Made by a program: the position numbers and the translations under genes
From: VAZQ01 sp963817015
GTDB lineage: Bacteria > Pseudomonadota > Alphaproteobacteria > Rhizobiales > Xanthobacteraceae
Direction: 5' to 3'
Length of the DNA: 64,000 nucleotides
Assembly (NCBI GenBank): GCA_963817015.1
Contig: CAWFMV010000016.1
Span: 62,001-126,000 of the forward strand
In this document: positions 41,268 to 50,555 of the stretch, piece after piece
How positions within the stretch are numbered: the stretch's first letter is position 1
Layout of the letters: the number at the start of each line of letters is the position of its first letter
Notes under the pieces: generated by a model
What the model was told of the DNA's origin: nothing
Seen by the model: only the letters and a program-made list of their open reading frames with translations
Database searches by the model: none

Positions 41268-41823
41268 CAGCGCATTCGATTTATCGCAGGCCGCTTTGGC
41301 GACGATACGCGCGGCATCGCCGCGAGCATCCTCGACGGCCTGCTGCTCGGCGCGGGCGACGCCGTCATCGGCATCAATCCTGCGACCGACAGCCCCGAGC
41401 GAGCGCACACGCTGCTCTCGATGCTGGATGATATCCGCAGCGACGCTCGATATCCCGACGCAGACCTGCGTGCTGGCGCACGTGACGACCACGCTGCGAT
41501 CTGATCGGCAAAGGCGCGCCGGTCGACCTCGTGTTTCAATCGATTGCCGGAACCGAGGCGGCCAACAAGAGCTTTGGCATCAGCCTTGCGCTGCTCGCGG
41601 AGGCGCGCGACGCGGCGCTGTCGCTTAAGCGCGGCGCGGTCGGCGACAACGTAATGTATTTCGAGACCGGGCAGGGCTCGGCCCTTTCGGCCAACGCCCA
41701 TTATGGCGTCGATCAGCAGACGCTCGAGGTGCGCGCCTATGCGGTCGCGCGCGCGTTCAAGCCGCTGCTGGTCAACACCGTCGTCGGCTTCATCGGGCCG
41801 GAAGCGGCTTGCTTGCGCCGTTC
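41268..41823 (+). pseudogene. eutB: truncated ethanolamine ammonia-lyase large subunit
   Basis: Only the middle of EutB is present: GIAASILDGLLLGAGDAVIG, PTQTCVLAHVTTTL, VDLVFQSIAGTEAANKSFGI, GDNVMYFETGQGSALSANAH and FKPLLVNTVVGFIGPE. About 190 N-terminal residues and about 140 C-terminal residues (starting with the usual YLYDGKQ segment) are missing. The loss at both ends cannot be explained by single-base indels, so this is a real deletion or an assembly join. Frame changes near 41300, 41445 and 41505. No other eut genes except eutC follow. Confidence 0.8.
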
Positions 41824-41876
41824 GTCACCAACCGCACGCTCAAGCACCGCATCATCATGGTGCCCAATCTCAACGC

Positions 41877-42641
41877 GTGTGCGAGAACGGGCGCCCTGTT
41901 GCCAGACTGACCGCGGCCCGGATCGGACTCGAGCGGACCGGCGCCTCGCTCGCGACCGGCCCGCTGCTCGACTTCCAGCTGGCGCATGCCCGCGCGCGCG
42001 ATGCGGTGCATGAGTCATTTGACGCCGTCCGGCTTGCCGCTGACTTTGCTGCTGACTTTGCTACGACTTGGCGGAGCTTGCAGCGCCAGTGCTGACGGTC
42101 GCGAGCGCGGCCACCGATCGACAACGGTATCTGATGCGACCCGATCTCGGCCGCCGGTTGGCGCCTGGTGCCGAAGCGGTGCTGGCGCCGCATGCCGGGC
42201 ACTACGACATTGTGCTTGTCGTCGCCGATGGCCTGTCGGCACGCGCGGTTGCAGCCCATGCGCGGCCGGTTCTCGCCCGCGCCGTGACGGCGCTGCGCGC
42301 CGACGGCTGGCGGATCGCTCCCCTCGTTATCGTTTGCCAGGGGCGCGTGGCGATTGGCGACGCGATCGCGGGAGCTCTTGGCGCCGACTGCGTCGTCGTC
42401 CTGATCGGGGAGCGTCCTGGCCTCACGGCGCCCGACAGCATGGGCGCCTATCTGACCTGGCAGCCACGTCCGCACACGACCGATGCAGACCGCAACTGCA
42501 TCTCCAACATCAGGCCCGAAGGTATCGGCGTACGCCGACGCCGCCTTCAAGCTCGTGCATCTGCTGCGCGCCATGCGCGTGGGCGGCCTCTCCGGCGTGG
42601 CACTCAAGGACAACTCTGAGCGGCTGCGGCTTGAGGGATGA
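41877..42641 (+). CDS. eutC: ethanolamine ammonia-lyase small subunit
   Basis: About 254 residues. TAARIGLERTGASLATGPLL then DFQLAHARARDAVHESFDAV, HYDIVLVVADGLSARAVAAH, LIGERPGLTAPDSMGAYLTW, HTTDADRNCISNIRPEGIGV and AMRVGGLSGVALKDNS are all classic EutC. Normally it pairs with EutB to bind adenosylcobalamin and deaminate ethanolamine; with EutB truncated upstream it is unlikely to function. Start GTG 41877 is a guess because the upstream junction is unnatural. Frame changes near 42050 and 42525. Confidence 0.75.
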
Positions 42642-42959
42642 TTTGGCGGATCATGAAGAGTGTGACCGATGGTGCCTAAGACCGGGCAGAGCCAACTCCA
42701 CAGATTTGGTTTGTCGCTGCGTTGCAGGGCGCTCTTGCCGACGCGCTGGGAGCTCTGTTAGCCAATAGGATAGTGGGCCACCCTATCTTCGGCGCGTTGG
42801 AATTAGGGATCAGCGGCTGGAACGAGAGAGAGCCGGGCAAACCGGAGCGGATTTTACAGACCTTTAACGCGAGGACGGGTAGCCAGCCAAACCCAACGCT
42901 GTCATGATATGCGGCATCGGTTTCCAAGCTGCCGTCGCGCAAATCGTCGAGTGGGCATC
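42642..42959. other. gap between eutC and a secreted protein
   Basis: About 320 bases. Holds the right-hand 20-base palindrome (42768-42787). Short overlapping open frames exist on both strands without recognisable domains. Nothing else supported. Confidence 0.45.
42768..42787. repeat. 20-base near-palindrome, right copy
   Basis: GGATAGTGGGCCACCCTATC, one base different from the copy at 41247-41266 and in the same orientation. Confidence 0.75.
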
Positions 42960-43442
42960 ATGCGAAAGTCCTTCTTCTGTCTGGTTCAATCGCTGCTTCT
43001 GATCAGCTTCGCCAACGCCCAACCCGCCCCGAGAGCGCTGCGGGATTTCGACTTGCTCGGGCGCTGGGCGGTTGAATGCACCAGGCCAGCCAGTCCCATG
43101 AATGAGCACTCGCTGTTCTCGCTCACCTCCGTGGGCGCCGCCTGGGTCCTGAATGATTTCGGACCGGACTATGATGGCATGGTCTATCGTATCGTCGATG
43201 CCAAACGCGTTGCGCCTGACAAGATTTCGCTGCGTCAAATCCTGGCGTCGGACGACAACGTCGTGCTCGACATTGTCATTCTGAAAGACAGCGAGAGAAT
43301 TCGCATCTGGTCGTCTCAGACCGCCGATGGCAACGTCCTTGTGCGGGATGGGATGATCGCCTCGGGGAGCGACCAGCGGACCCGATGGGCCGGTCGTTGC
43401 GGGGAGAGAAAGGCGATGCAGCCGGACTCGCCGGTTGAGTGA
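42960..43442 (+). CDS. secreted hypothetical protein
   Basis: 160 residues, intact. Signal peptide FFCLVQSLLLISFANAQ. The mature part (LRDFDLLGRWAVECTRPASP, AAWVLNDFGPDYDGMVYRIV, VVLDIVILKDSERIRIW) looks like a small beta-rich periplasmic domain with two cysteines. No family recognised. Upstream of a di-heme cytochrome in the same direction. Confidence 0.7.
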   Translation: MRKSFFCLVQSLLLISFANAQPAPRALRDFDLLGRWAVECTRPASPMNEHSLFSLTSVGAAWVLNDFGPDYDGMVYRIVDAKRVAPDKISLRQILASDDNVVLDIVILKDSERIRIWSSQTADGNVLVRDGMIASGSDQRTRWAGRCGERKAMQPDSPVE

Positions 43443-43588
43443 TCGCCGCAAAGGAGCGCGGGTCCTTTTGTTCGCTCAGAGAAAGCGTGCATGGTGACAG
43501 CGTCGACGACGTCAAAAAATCGCTGATGATGCCACGTTGTCTGGCATTGCAGCTTGCGGCGCTGTCAAAGCTAGGGGAGGAAGGAAGA

Positions 43589-44502
43589 ATGCTCGATCGG
43601 TCGCGTCTGCCATCGTCATCACGCATTGAAGTCCGCCGTGTCATCTCGACAGCATTGCTCGCAATCGGCGTGTGCCTCTGTAGGGCCGCAATAAGTCCAG
43701 CCACAGCCGAGCCCGTGAATTTGGAAGAAGACTACGGAGAGTTCACGGCGCGGCCGGAGGAGCTCGCGTCCGTTGCGGTCAACGACATCGTCAAATCGCT
43801 GCGGCTCAACAAGACCGCGATGGTGGTTGGACAGGTGGTCTACAACAAGAGCTGCGCCTCCTGTCACGGCGCCGATCTGAAGGGCGTTGCTGATCAGCAC
43901 ACGCCGGATCTGACCGATGCCGAATGGCGCTTCTCGGGGGATGACTACCAATCCGGCGGCGTGACCAAATTTCCCTCCGACGTGGAATGGACCGTTCGCT
44001 ACGGCATCCGCTCCGGGCATCCCAATGCCCGCGGGGCGGAAGTCAACATGCTGGCCTACGATCCGAAGTTTCGAAATGAGGAAGATACCAAGGATTTCGG
44101 AGACCAGGAGTTTCTGAACCCGTCGGAAATCGATGACGTGGTCGAATACGTTCTTCGGCTCAGCGGGCAACGCTTCGATCGGGCCAAAGCGGCTCGCGGT
44201 AGGGCGTTGTTCAACAACAACGCGAAGGGTAACTGCGTCGATTGTCACGGCGCCGATGGCAGTGGCATCGACACGTTCGGGTCGAGCAATCTCACGAAGA
44301 AAATCACTATCTCTATGGCTCCGATCGCGCGTCGATCCGCGAGTCGCTGGTCAAGGGGCGGCACGGAAAAATGCCGGCCTTCGAGGATGTGCTGAAGCCG
44401 GAGGAGATCAAGGCTGTTTCGGTGTTCGTGTTCTCACACGCCGCGACGCCTCCCCGCAGCGCGCCGGCTCGGCGAGAACCGGCCGGTAGGACTCGGCGCT
44501 GA
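43589..44502 (+). CDS. di-heme c-type cytochrome (CcoP-like)
   Basis: About 304 residues. N-terminal signal or membrane segment (VISTALLAIGVCLCRAAIS). Two CXXCH sites: YNKSCASCHGADLKGVADQH (near residue 90) and AKGNCVDCHGADGSGIDTFG (near 215). The second half resembles the C-terminal region of cbb3 oxidase subunit III (RASIRESLVKGRHGKMPAFE with a likely axial Met), but the usual CcoP N-terminal helices are missing, so it is an electron carrier rather than a cbb3 subunit. GGGGAGGAAGGA precedes the ATG. One frame change near 44313. Confidence 0.82.
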
Positions 44503-44578
44503 AGTTGACGTCCGCTACGAGTCCTCGAGTTTGGGGGCGCGCATCCGATCCGGTCCGATACCGGGCGCAAGGAGCGCG

Positions 44579-44654
44579 CTAGTGGTCCAATTCTAACATT
44601 CGCATCCCTTCTCGGCGGGTTTTCTTGCGAATGTTAGAATCAAAGGACCACTAG
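44579..44654. repeat. large hairpin element A
   Basis: Outer arms CTAGTGGTCC...AACATTCGCA and TGCGAATGTT...GGACCACTAG form a stem of about 26 bases interrupted by small bulges around a 22-base loop. A twin element follows 13 bases later. Likely a non-autonomous palindromic repeat. Confidence 0.75.
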
Positions 44655-44667
44655 CAACTACAGGCTT

Positions 44668-44746
44668 CTAGTGGAGCTTTGGATTTGACATTCGCTTCGC
44701 GAGCCTGCGGCTGGGTGGGTAGCGAATGTCAAATCCCCTCCACTAG
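44668..44746. repeat. large hairpin element B
   Basis: Arms CTAGTGGAGC...GACATTCGCT and AGCGAATGTC...CTCCACTAG. It shares the CTAGTGG end and the ACATTCGC core with element A. Its right end supplies the stop codon of the SUFU-domain gene (CTA at 44743-44745). Confidence 0.75.
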
Positions 44747-45306
44747 CGCGGCGTGAACGGATCGAGGTCAATTCGGCGCCAATGATCAGTCAGGTCTACG
44801 ACATGGTCGATGTTGTATTCGTCCGCCGTGATCGGAACCACATTGAGGATCTTCACCAGCACGCCGTTGAACTTGATCATATCCCAGCCCGACTTGACGA
44901 ACCGGGGGTGGAAGAGGACTGCTGTTGCCCCCTTGAAGAGCGGGATCTGATCCGGGTAGCGGAGCTTGTGCCACCAGTCGAAGAACGTGTCATTGAGAAA
45001 AGGGTGGATAGCCAGGTTCGCCAGAAACTGCGCTATAGCGTTGGCGGCTGCATGATCGACGTCGCGCCGGATTGTGAAATGCAGCTCGGCACGATGGCCG
45101 GCGCCGGGCATCGGTAGCGCGGCCATTCCGATGGTGGAGAAGGTCGTGACATCGACCTCGGCGGATCGGCGCCAGGCGACGATGTCGATACGAGTCGGCC
45201 GTCCGTAGGTTTCCTCATCGTCCTGATAAGTGACGGAGTCATCCGGCTCGCCGAACCGTTCCAAGTGCTCGCGATAGACCTGTCTGATAAGTGGCGAAGC
45301 AGCCAT
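44743..45306 (-). CDS. suppressor-of-fused (SUFU) domain protein
   Basis: 187 residues, intact. MAASPLIRQVYREHLERFGE, GRPTRIDIVAWRRSAEVDVT, TFSTIGMAALPMPGAGHRAE and LHFTIRRDVDHAAANAIAQF match the SUFU family. The C-terminus holds VPITADEYNIDHVVDLTDHW. Bacterial SUFU domains are known mainly as immunity proteins of polymorphic toxins or as stand-alone proteins of unknown role; no toxin gene is adjacent. ATG 45306 is chosen because the longer reading starts at TTG. Confidence 0.8.
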   Translation of the reverse strand: MAASPLIRQVYREHLERFGEPDDSVTYQDDEETYGRPTRIDIVAWRRSAEVDVTTFSTIGMAALPMPGAGHRAELHFTIRRDVDHAAANAIAQFLANLAIHPFLNDTFFDWWHKLRYPDQIPLFKGATAVLFHPRFVKSGWDMIKFNGVLVKILNVVPITADEYNIDHVVDLTDHWRRIDLDPFTPR

Positions 45307-46005
45307 ATTCGCGACCAAGGGAGGCAGTGGTAGGCGGCAAGCCGCGATGTGGCTCGGCCCAGATCACCGCGCACGATCCACTTTCACATATACGTGGCTG
45401 GGACGCATCGGCAACGATACGAGAGCGTTAACGATGTTGCGCTCGGGCCGCTCATGCCGCGCTCGCGGTCCTGTAGTGTGGGCTGCAATGATCGAGCCTC
45501 CTGCATGCGACGCTCCTGCGATCGGTCGCAGCCGGGCAACAACCAAAGGGCACAGGTTGTGCTCAAGGTGCACGTGGAGCACGTTGCTAGTGGCGTTTTG
45601 TCAGGCCGCAACCTCAGGGCGATTAAGCGTGCCGGTATAAAAATGACACCATCATGGCCGACCCAATCCTCGTTCCGCGAACGCCCGGCGGTCATTTAAT
45701 GAACACGTGCTTACGGCAATTTGACGCGATGCCTCTCTGAGCCGTCCTGCAGACGTCCAACCCGGTCAGCGTTCCGCGCGGCATCGGTTTCCCAGACGCC
45801 ATCCAGATCAAGATTTCATCCATTGGTTCCAGGGAACAATCCGAGGCAGTGTTCCAGGAGGTAATTACCTAGTCCAGCTCAAGATGTTGAAATGCCATTG
45901 TTTATCCCATGAGAAAAAGATGCCGATAATGAAAGGTTTCGCGGAACATTTCTGACCGATCATCATTTGTGGGTTTGCGGGGAAATATGTTGAAGGACTG
46001 GTGGA
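45307..46005. other. about 700 bases without a supported gene
   Basis: Several short open frames on both strands (up to about 115 codons) have low-complexity, Arg/Ser-rich products with no start signals or domains. The right half, from about 45840, is less GC-rich and probably carries the promoter for the small protein at 46006. Confidence 0.5.
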
Positions 46006-46212
46006 ATGAATGCGGAACAGTACCGCCGGCATGCGCGGCGCTATCTTGCCCGCGCCCGTCAAATGGCCAGTCCAGAGAACAGGGCAATCATGATCGACTT
46101 GGCGACGCGATGGATGCGGCTCGCGGAAAGAGCGGTGGCCACTCGGCCGGTCCAACAGCAGCAGCAACAGCAAGTGCAGCCCAAGAAAGACGACAAGAAG
46201 GATAGCGAGTAG
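46006..46212 (+). CDS. small hypothetical protein with poly-glutamine tail
   Basis: 68 codons. MNAEQYRRHARRYLARARQM then RAIMIDLATRWMRLAERAVA is the amphipathic helical pattern of a short cytoplasmic protein common in Bradyrhizobium and relatives. It is followed by a run of seven glutamines in eight residues and a charged end (KKDDKKDSE). Function unknown. Confidence 0.7.
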   Translation: MNAEQYRRHARRYLARARQMASPENRAIMIDLATRWMRLAERAVATRPVQQQQQQQVQPKKDDKKDSE

Positions 46213-46710
46213 GTGACCGGGTAGGCGCGACTGCGTCGCCTTGGCTACTGGTCAAATCGGTTCTTGCGCCAATCTCGTCCAATCCAACGCGGCGTTCCTG
46301 TCACACGCCAACTGCGTTTTTGCTTGCATCGGCCTCAGCCTCTGTGAGCCAGTCGGGGTGGGTCCACATGTTCCAGCGCATTCCTGCGAGGATTAGAGGG
46401 ACGACCAACACCACGATGATCCACACGGCTCGTGTTCGGTCTTGTCGGCCTTGCCATCGTTCCTTCCTTTTTCTTCTTCGGCGTCGATCGGCAGACAACA
46501 ACCTAGCTGTCATCGCGGATCGCTGCCCTACGGCGCGAAAGGCAATTCAAGATCGGGCTTAGGACATTGATGCCGGCCGCTTACCTTTGGGGATACATCC
46601 TCCGTCGCCCGCTGGGCCACCATGCGTTTGCCGTGAATGCCTGAAAGGCTCTGCGGCCGATTCCCGTGTCCGGATCGTTTTTGATGGTATAACCCTCTGA
46701 TATCTTAGCG
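46213..46710. other. gap with one doubtful small frame
   Basis: About 500 bases. The only candidate is a 70-codon minus-strand frame at 46301-46513 with a basic N-terminus and one hydrophobic stretch (VWIIVVLVVPLILAGMRW), possibly a small membrane protein. The remainder shows nothing. Confidence 0.4.
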
Positions 46711-47088
46711 ATGTTTCGCATTCGCCAAATGATCGCCGGTCTTTTGGCGTGGGTTGGAAAGGTCACGCTGCTGTTCACGCTCGCGGGTGTGGGGACCGGC
46801 GTGGTGGCTTACGTGCTCACACGGGTCAAGACCGGCGCATGGCCCGACGCGGTGGTCCTGGGCGAGCCGCTGGGCGAGACGTTGCAGAGCGTCGGCATCG
46901 AGCCGCCGCCATCGCCGTGGGCGTTTCTCGCGCCATTCTGGCGCTTCGTGCTTGAGCGGCCGACCTGGATGATCGCGCTGCTCGTTGGAATGTTGATTGG
47001 CCTCGTGTTGATGACCTGGGGCGATGCCATGGAGCGAAGCATCCGCTACAAGCTCCGCCATCATGAGCTCATGCGCGATCGCACGTAG
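46711..47088 (+). CDS. small membrane protein
   Basis: 125 residues with two hydrophobic segments (LLFTLAGVGTGVVAYVLTRV near residues 20-40, and MIALLVGMLIGLVLMTW near 87-103). A proline-rich loop lies between them, and the tail is basic. No family recognised. No Shine-Dalgarno is evident, so the start is provisional. Confidence 0.55.
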   Translation: MFRIRQMIAGLLAWVGKVTLLFTLAGVGTGVVAYVLTRVKTGAWPDAVVLGEPLGETLQSVGIEPPPSPWAFLAPFWRFVLERPTWMIALLVGMLIGLVLMTWGDAMERSIRYKLRHHELMRDRT

Positions 47089-47214
47089 TGGTGAGCTGCT
47101 TTTGCCGGGCGCGTTGTCGAGATGTTAAGCGGAATTGGTATTCGATCGCACGATTCGGCCGCAGCCACCGCCCGGCTGCGCTTTTTCCAACGCAAGGGTT
47201 CTTGATAGTCGCGA

Positions 47215-48366
47215 ATGGCTTACTTCCGCAACAACACGGTCAATCTGCTCAATTTGCATTACGGGCTGCATTCATTTGCCGTGAGCGGCAGCAGCGCGTT
47301 CTTCGGCGTCTTCCTGCTCAAGTCCGGCGTGCCGGCGCCCATGGTGCTCCTATCGATCGCGGCGATCCTGCTCGGGCGCCTTCTCATCCGACCGAGCGTG
47401 CTCGTCTTCGCCAAGCGCTTTGGTGTGAAGCCGCTGCTGATCGCCGGCACGATCGCGACCAGCCTGCAATATCCACTCTTGGCAGAGGTCGATGGCATTG
47501 GCGTGAGCCTGTTCGTCCTGTGCGCGGTCTCCTCGATCGGCGACACGCTCTATTGGACGACCTATCATGCCTACTTTGCGGCCCTGGGCGATGCCGAGCA
47601 TCGCGGGCATCAGGTGGGTGCGCGCGAAGCGGCAGCGGCAGTGGTCGGCGTGATTGGGCCGCTTGCGACCGGCTGGGCCTTGACCACGCTCGGACCGCGC
47701 GTTGCCTTCGGCGTCTGCCGCCGCTGTGATGCTGCTTGCCGCGCTGCCGATCGTCTGGACGCCGAACATCGCGGTGCCACAGGAGACGTCGGGCACGCTC
47801 AAGGCGGCAATGCCCGGCATGCTGCTGTTTGCGTCCGATGCTTTCTTCGCAGGCGGATACGTTTTCGTCTGGCAGATCGCGCTGTTCCTGTCGCTCGGCG
47901 AAAGCTTCTCGGCATTCGGCGGCGCGATGGCGCTGGCGGCGTTCGCGGGCGCCGTCGGCGGGTTGCTGCTGGGACGCCTGATCGATGCCGGGCACGGCAC
48001 CCATGCGGCCATCGTGGCGCTGATCGTATTGGCCGCGACCACGATGCTTGCGAGCCATCAGCGTCGGCAATGCGCCGCTTGCGGTGCTGGCGAATGCGAG
48101 CGGTGCGCTGGTCGCCTGCCTCTATGTGCCGGTGCTTGGCACCGCTATTTACAATCAAGCCAAGCGCTCGCCATGCACGCTGCGCTTCCACATCGCTTCA
48201 GAAGCCGGTTGGGACCTCGGCGGCGCCAGTGCCTTGCTGGTTGCGGCCGGGCTGTTGCAGGCCGGCGTGCCGATCGGCGCCTGCCATCCTGCTGTCGCTC
48301 CTCGGCGCCCTGGCGTCGTTTTATCTGTTGCGGACCTATTTTTCGACGCTCGAGCCAGCGGCCTGA
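47215..48366 (+). CDS. major facilitator superfamily transporter
   Basis: About 384 residues with roughly eleven to twelve hydrophobic helices. N-half: LLNLHYGLHSFAVSGSSAFF, APMVLLSIAAILLGRLLIRP. C-half: MLLFASDAFFAGGYVFVWQI, LGRLIDAGHGTHAAIVALIV, VLANASGALVACLYVPVLGT. Ends YLLRTYFSTLEPAA. Substrate unknown. Frame changes near 47715, 48060 and 48285. No regulator adjacent. Confidence 0.78.
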   Translation: MAYFRNNTVNLLNLHYGLHSFAVSGSSAFFGVFLLKSGVPAPMVLLSIAAILLGRLLIRPSVLVFAKRFGVKPLLIAGTIATSLQYPLLAEVDGIGVSLFVLCAVSSIGDTLYWTTYHAYFAALGDAEHRGHQVGAREAAAAVVGVIGPLATGWALTTLGPRVAFGVCRRCDAACRAADRLDAEHRGATGDVGHAQGGNARHAAVCVRCFLRRRIRFRLADRAVPVARRKLLGIRRRDGAGGVRGRRRRVAAGTPDRCRARHPCGHRGADRIGRDHDACEPSASAMRRLRCWRMRAVRWSPASMCRCLAPLFTIKPSARHARCASTSLQKPVGTSAAPVPCWLRPGCCRPACRSAPAILLSLLGALASFYLLRTYFSTLEPAA

Positions 48367-48509
48367 GCGCTGCGACATGCATCGCAGCGATGCGGCTTGT
48401 GGCCGCGATATGATCGTATTTCCATGGATGTCATTGATCTCAGCGTCGCTGAGGGTGTATTGAAACAGAATGCCGTTCGAGAGGCAGGCCGCGAGCCGGG
48501 CGAGCTGAT

Positions 48510-49226
48510 ATGGTCAATTATATACCTGTTCTGACCACGATTTTTTCGCTGTTCTTCCTCAGCCGGATCATACCGCACTATCTCGCCAGGAAATCGCCAT
48601 ACTTGCTGTGGTGGACGCTGGGTGTGGCCACCTTCGGGGCCGGCACGCTCACCGAAAGCATCAACGCGATTTTCGGCTGGAGCGAGTGGAACACCAAGAT
48701 CTGGTATATCGTCGGCGCCCTGCTGGGCGGCTATCCGCTGGCGCAGGGGACGATTTATCTCCTGATGAACAAGCGTTTCGCCGATATTTCGGCCGTGCTG
48801 TGCTCGACGGTCATCGTGGTTGCCGCCATCTGCGTTCTGCTTTCGCCGATCGCGGTTCCGGAGGGCTTTGATTATCGCCTCACCGGCCGGGTGTTTGAAT
48901 GGCAGTGGGTGAGGGCGTTCTCGCCGCTGCTCAATCTCTATGCCTTTGTTTTCCTGTTCGGCGGCGCCGTCTATTCCGCGATCCAGTATTTCGCGGTCGA
49001 GAGTGGCCGAACCCGCTTCCTTGGGAACATCTTCATCGCCATCGGCGCGTTGCTTCCGGGCATCGGCGGCACGTTCACGCGCTTCGGCTATGTCGAGATC
49101 CTGTACATCACGGAATTCATCGGGTTGGCCTTCATTTATCTCGGCTACTACAAGATGCGGAAGGACCGCGCCTCGTCCCTGCACGCCAACCAGCAGGCCT
49201 TCGAGGGTTCCGCGCCAGTCAGGTGA
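48510..49226 (+). CDS. multi-spanning membrane protein of unknown function
   Basis: 238 residues, intact, about seven hydrophobic helices (IFSLFFLSRIIPHYLARKSP, WYIVGALLGGYPLAQGTIYL, STVIVVAAICVLLSPIAV, FIGLAFIYLGYYKM). The even spacing resembles small seven-helix sensors or 7TM-type modules but lacks an output domain. Polar C-terminal tail. Confidence 0.72.
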   Translation: MVNYIPVLTTIFSLFFLSRIIPHYLARKSPYLLWWTLGVATFGAGTLTESINAIFGWSEWNTKIWYIVGALLGGYPLAQGTIYLLMNKRFADISAVLCSTVIVVAAICVLLSPIAVPEGFDYRLTGRVFEWQWVRAFSPLLNLYAFVFLFGGAVYSAIQYFAVESGRTRFLGNIFIAIGALLPGIGGTFTRFGYVEILYITEFIGLAFIYLGYYKMRKDRASSLHANQQAFEGSAPVR

Positions 49227-49402
49227 GCCCTGAGTTGAGCCTGGAATGCCTCAAAACTTCCGCCGCCATTAACTAAATCGTGAGCCGCTGCGCGCCTTGT
49301 GACGGTGTCGGGGAGGTCCCCGCCGTCGGCGCGCCGTGTTAGACTCAGCCATAGCGAAGGCTGGAATCATTCTCAGGAACGTAGGCGGCAAGGACCCAAA
49401 TC

Positions 49403-50548
49403 GTGCAACGACCCCTGGCCAGATGTCTTTCGATCTCTCTCATGTTGATCTCGTGCTTGATCTCTTGCGCAATGGCCGCGCGGGCGCTGGCGCAACCCGT
49501 CGAGCCCGGCCCGACGCAGCCACCGGGCGCCAGTCCGCCCGAGCTGCGGGTTCTGGGTGGGCGCACCGATTACTCTGTCGTCACGCCTAAGAAGGCCTCG
49601 CCGCAGGAGCTACCAATCTGGCGTATCCCGAACGTGCCGTCCTCGGCCGAGGCCTACTACGCGCCTGACAACTATCATGTCATTGCGCAGACCCAGGACC
49701 CCGACGCATTACGCACGCCCGGACGCAACTCCGGCGCGCTGACCTGGATCTATTCCGACGACGGCAAGACCAAGTGGCGCATCAATGATCGCGGGCAGGA
49801 CGCCTGCTCCTACTTTTTCCCCGATGGCAAGCGCGTGATCTTCACCTCGACGCGCGACCACATGGATATGCCGATCGGCAACTGGTCGGATCAGAACAAC
49901 TATCCGCAAGGTGCCGAGCTCTACATTGCGGATATCGATGGCGGGAACCGCAAGCGCCTCACCAACAACACCTATTACGAAGCCGAGGTGTCGGTCTCGC
50001 CCGATGGTCAGAAGATCGTGTTTACCCGCCAGGTGGAGGGTGCGCTCGATCTCTATATGATGAACATCGACGGCACTGGCGAGAGGAAGCTCACCGACAC
50101 GCCGGATTGGCAGGAGGGCGCGCCGTTCTTCCTGCCGGACTCGAAGACCATCACCACCCGCGCCTGGAGCCGCGCGATCTATGGCACCAAGCGCCCGACC
50201 CCGATGACGATCTTCACCATCAACACCGAGACCGGCGAGCGCATCCAGCGCACTCACGACGACTGGATGAACTGGGCGCCTTATCCGGCGCCGGATGGGC
50301 GCCACTATGTGTTCGTGCGTCCGCTCACCGACAATCCGTCGAACTGGGAGATCTTTCTCGGCGATCTCGAAGGCGGCGAGCCGGTGCGGTTGACTTTTAA
50401 CGACAGTTTCGATGGCTTCCCGGCGATCTCGCCCGACGGCACCAAGATGCTGTTCGCACGCTCCGAAGGGCCGGGCTTCATGGCGGGCCTCTACACATAC
50501 GTGATGGATATCTCCTCGCTGAACATCGGCCCGAAGCCGAAGCCCTGA
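49403..50548 (+). CDS. secreted TolB-like (PD40) beta-propeller
   Basis: 381 residues, intact. Signal peptide ISLMLISCLISCAMAARALA. PD40 blades such as QDACSYFFPDGKRVIFTSTR, YEAEVSVSPDGQKIVFTRQV, LYMMNIDGTGERKLTDTPDW, WAPYPAPDGRHYVFVRPLT and GFPAISPDGTKMLFARSEG. Probably a periplasmic binding scaffold. GTG 49403 gives a proper signal peptide. The next gene begins at once after its stop, and the two likely work together in protein or peptide turnover. Confidence 0.82.
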   Translation: MQRPLARCLSISLMLISCLISCAMAARALAQPVEPGPTQPPGASPPELRVLGGRTDYSVVTPKKASPQELPIWRIPNVPSSAEAYYAPDNYHVIAQTQDPDALRTPGRNSGALTWIYSDDGKTKWRINDRGQDACSYFFPDGKRVIFTSTRDHMDMPIGNWSDQNNYPQGAELYIADIDGGNRKRLTNNTYYEAEVSVSPDGQKIVFTRQVEGALDLYMMNIDGTGERKLTDTPDWQEGAPFFLPDSKTITTRAWSRAIYGTKRPTPMTIFTINTETGERIQRTHDDWMNWAPYPAPDGRHYVFVRPLTDNPSNWEIFLGDLEGGEPVRLTFNDSFDGFPAISPDGTKMLFARSEGPGFMAGLYTYVMDISSLNIGPKPKP

Positions 50549-50555
50549 TGTGACC

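Noticed and set aside
41268..42641. A functional ethanolamine-utilisation operon.
   Set aside because: EutB lacks large parts at both ends, and no other eut genes, transporter or regulator are present.
43589..44502. Calling the di-heme cytochrome a cbb3 oxidase subunit (CcoP).
   Set aside because: No ccoN, ccoO or ccoQ nearby, and the usual N-terminal membrane helices are absent.
45347..45699. Several 60-115 codon frames on both strands.
   Set aside because: Mutually overlapping, low-complexity products without start signals.
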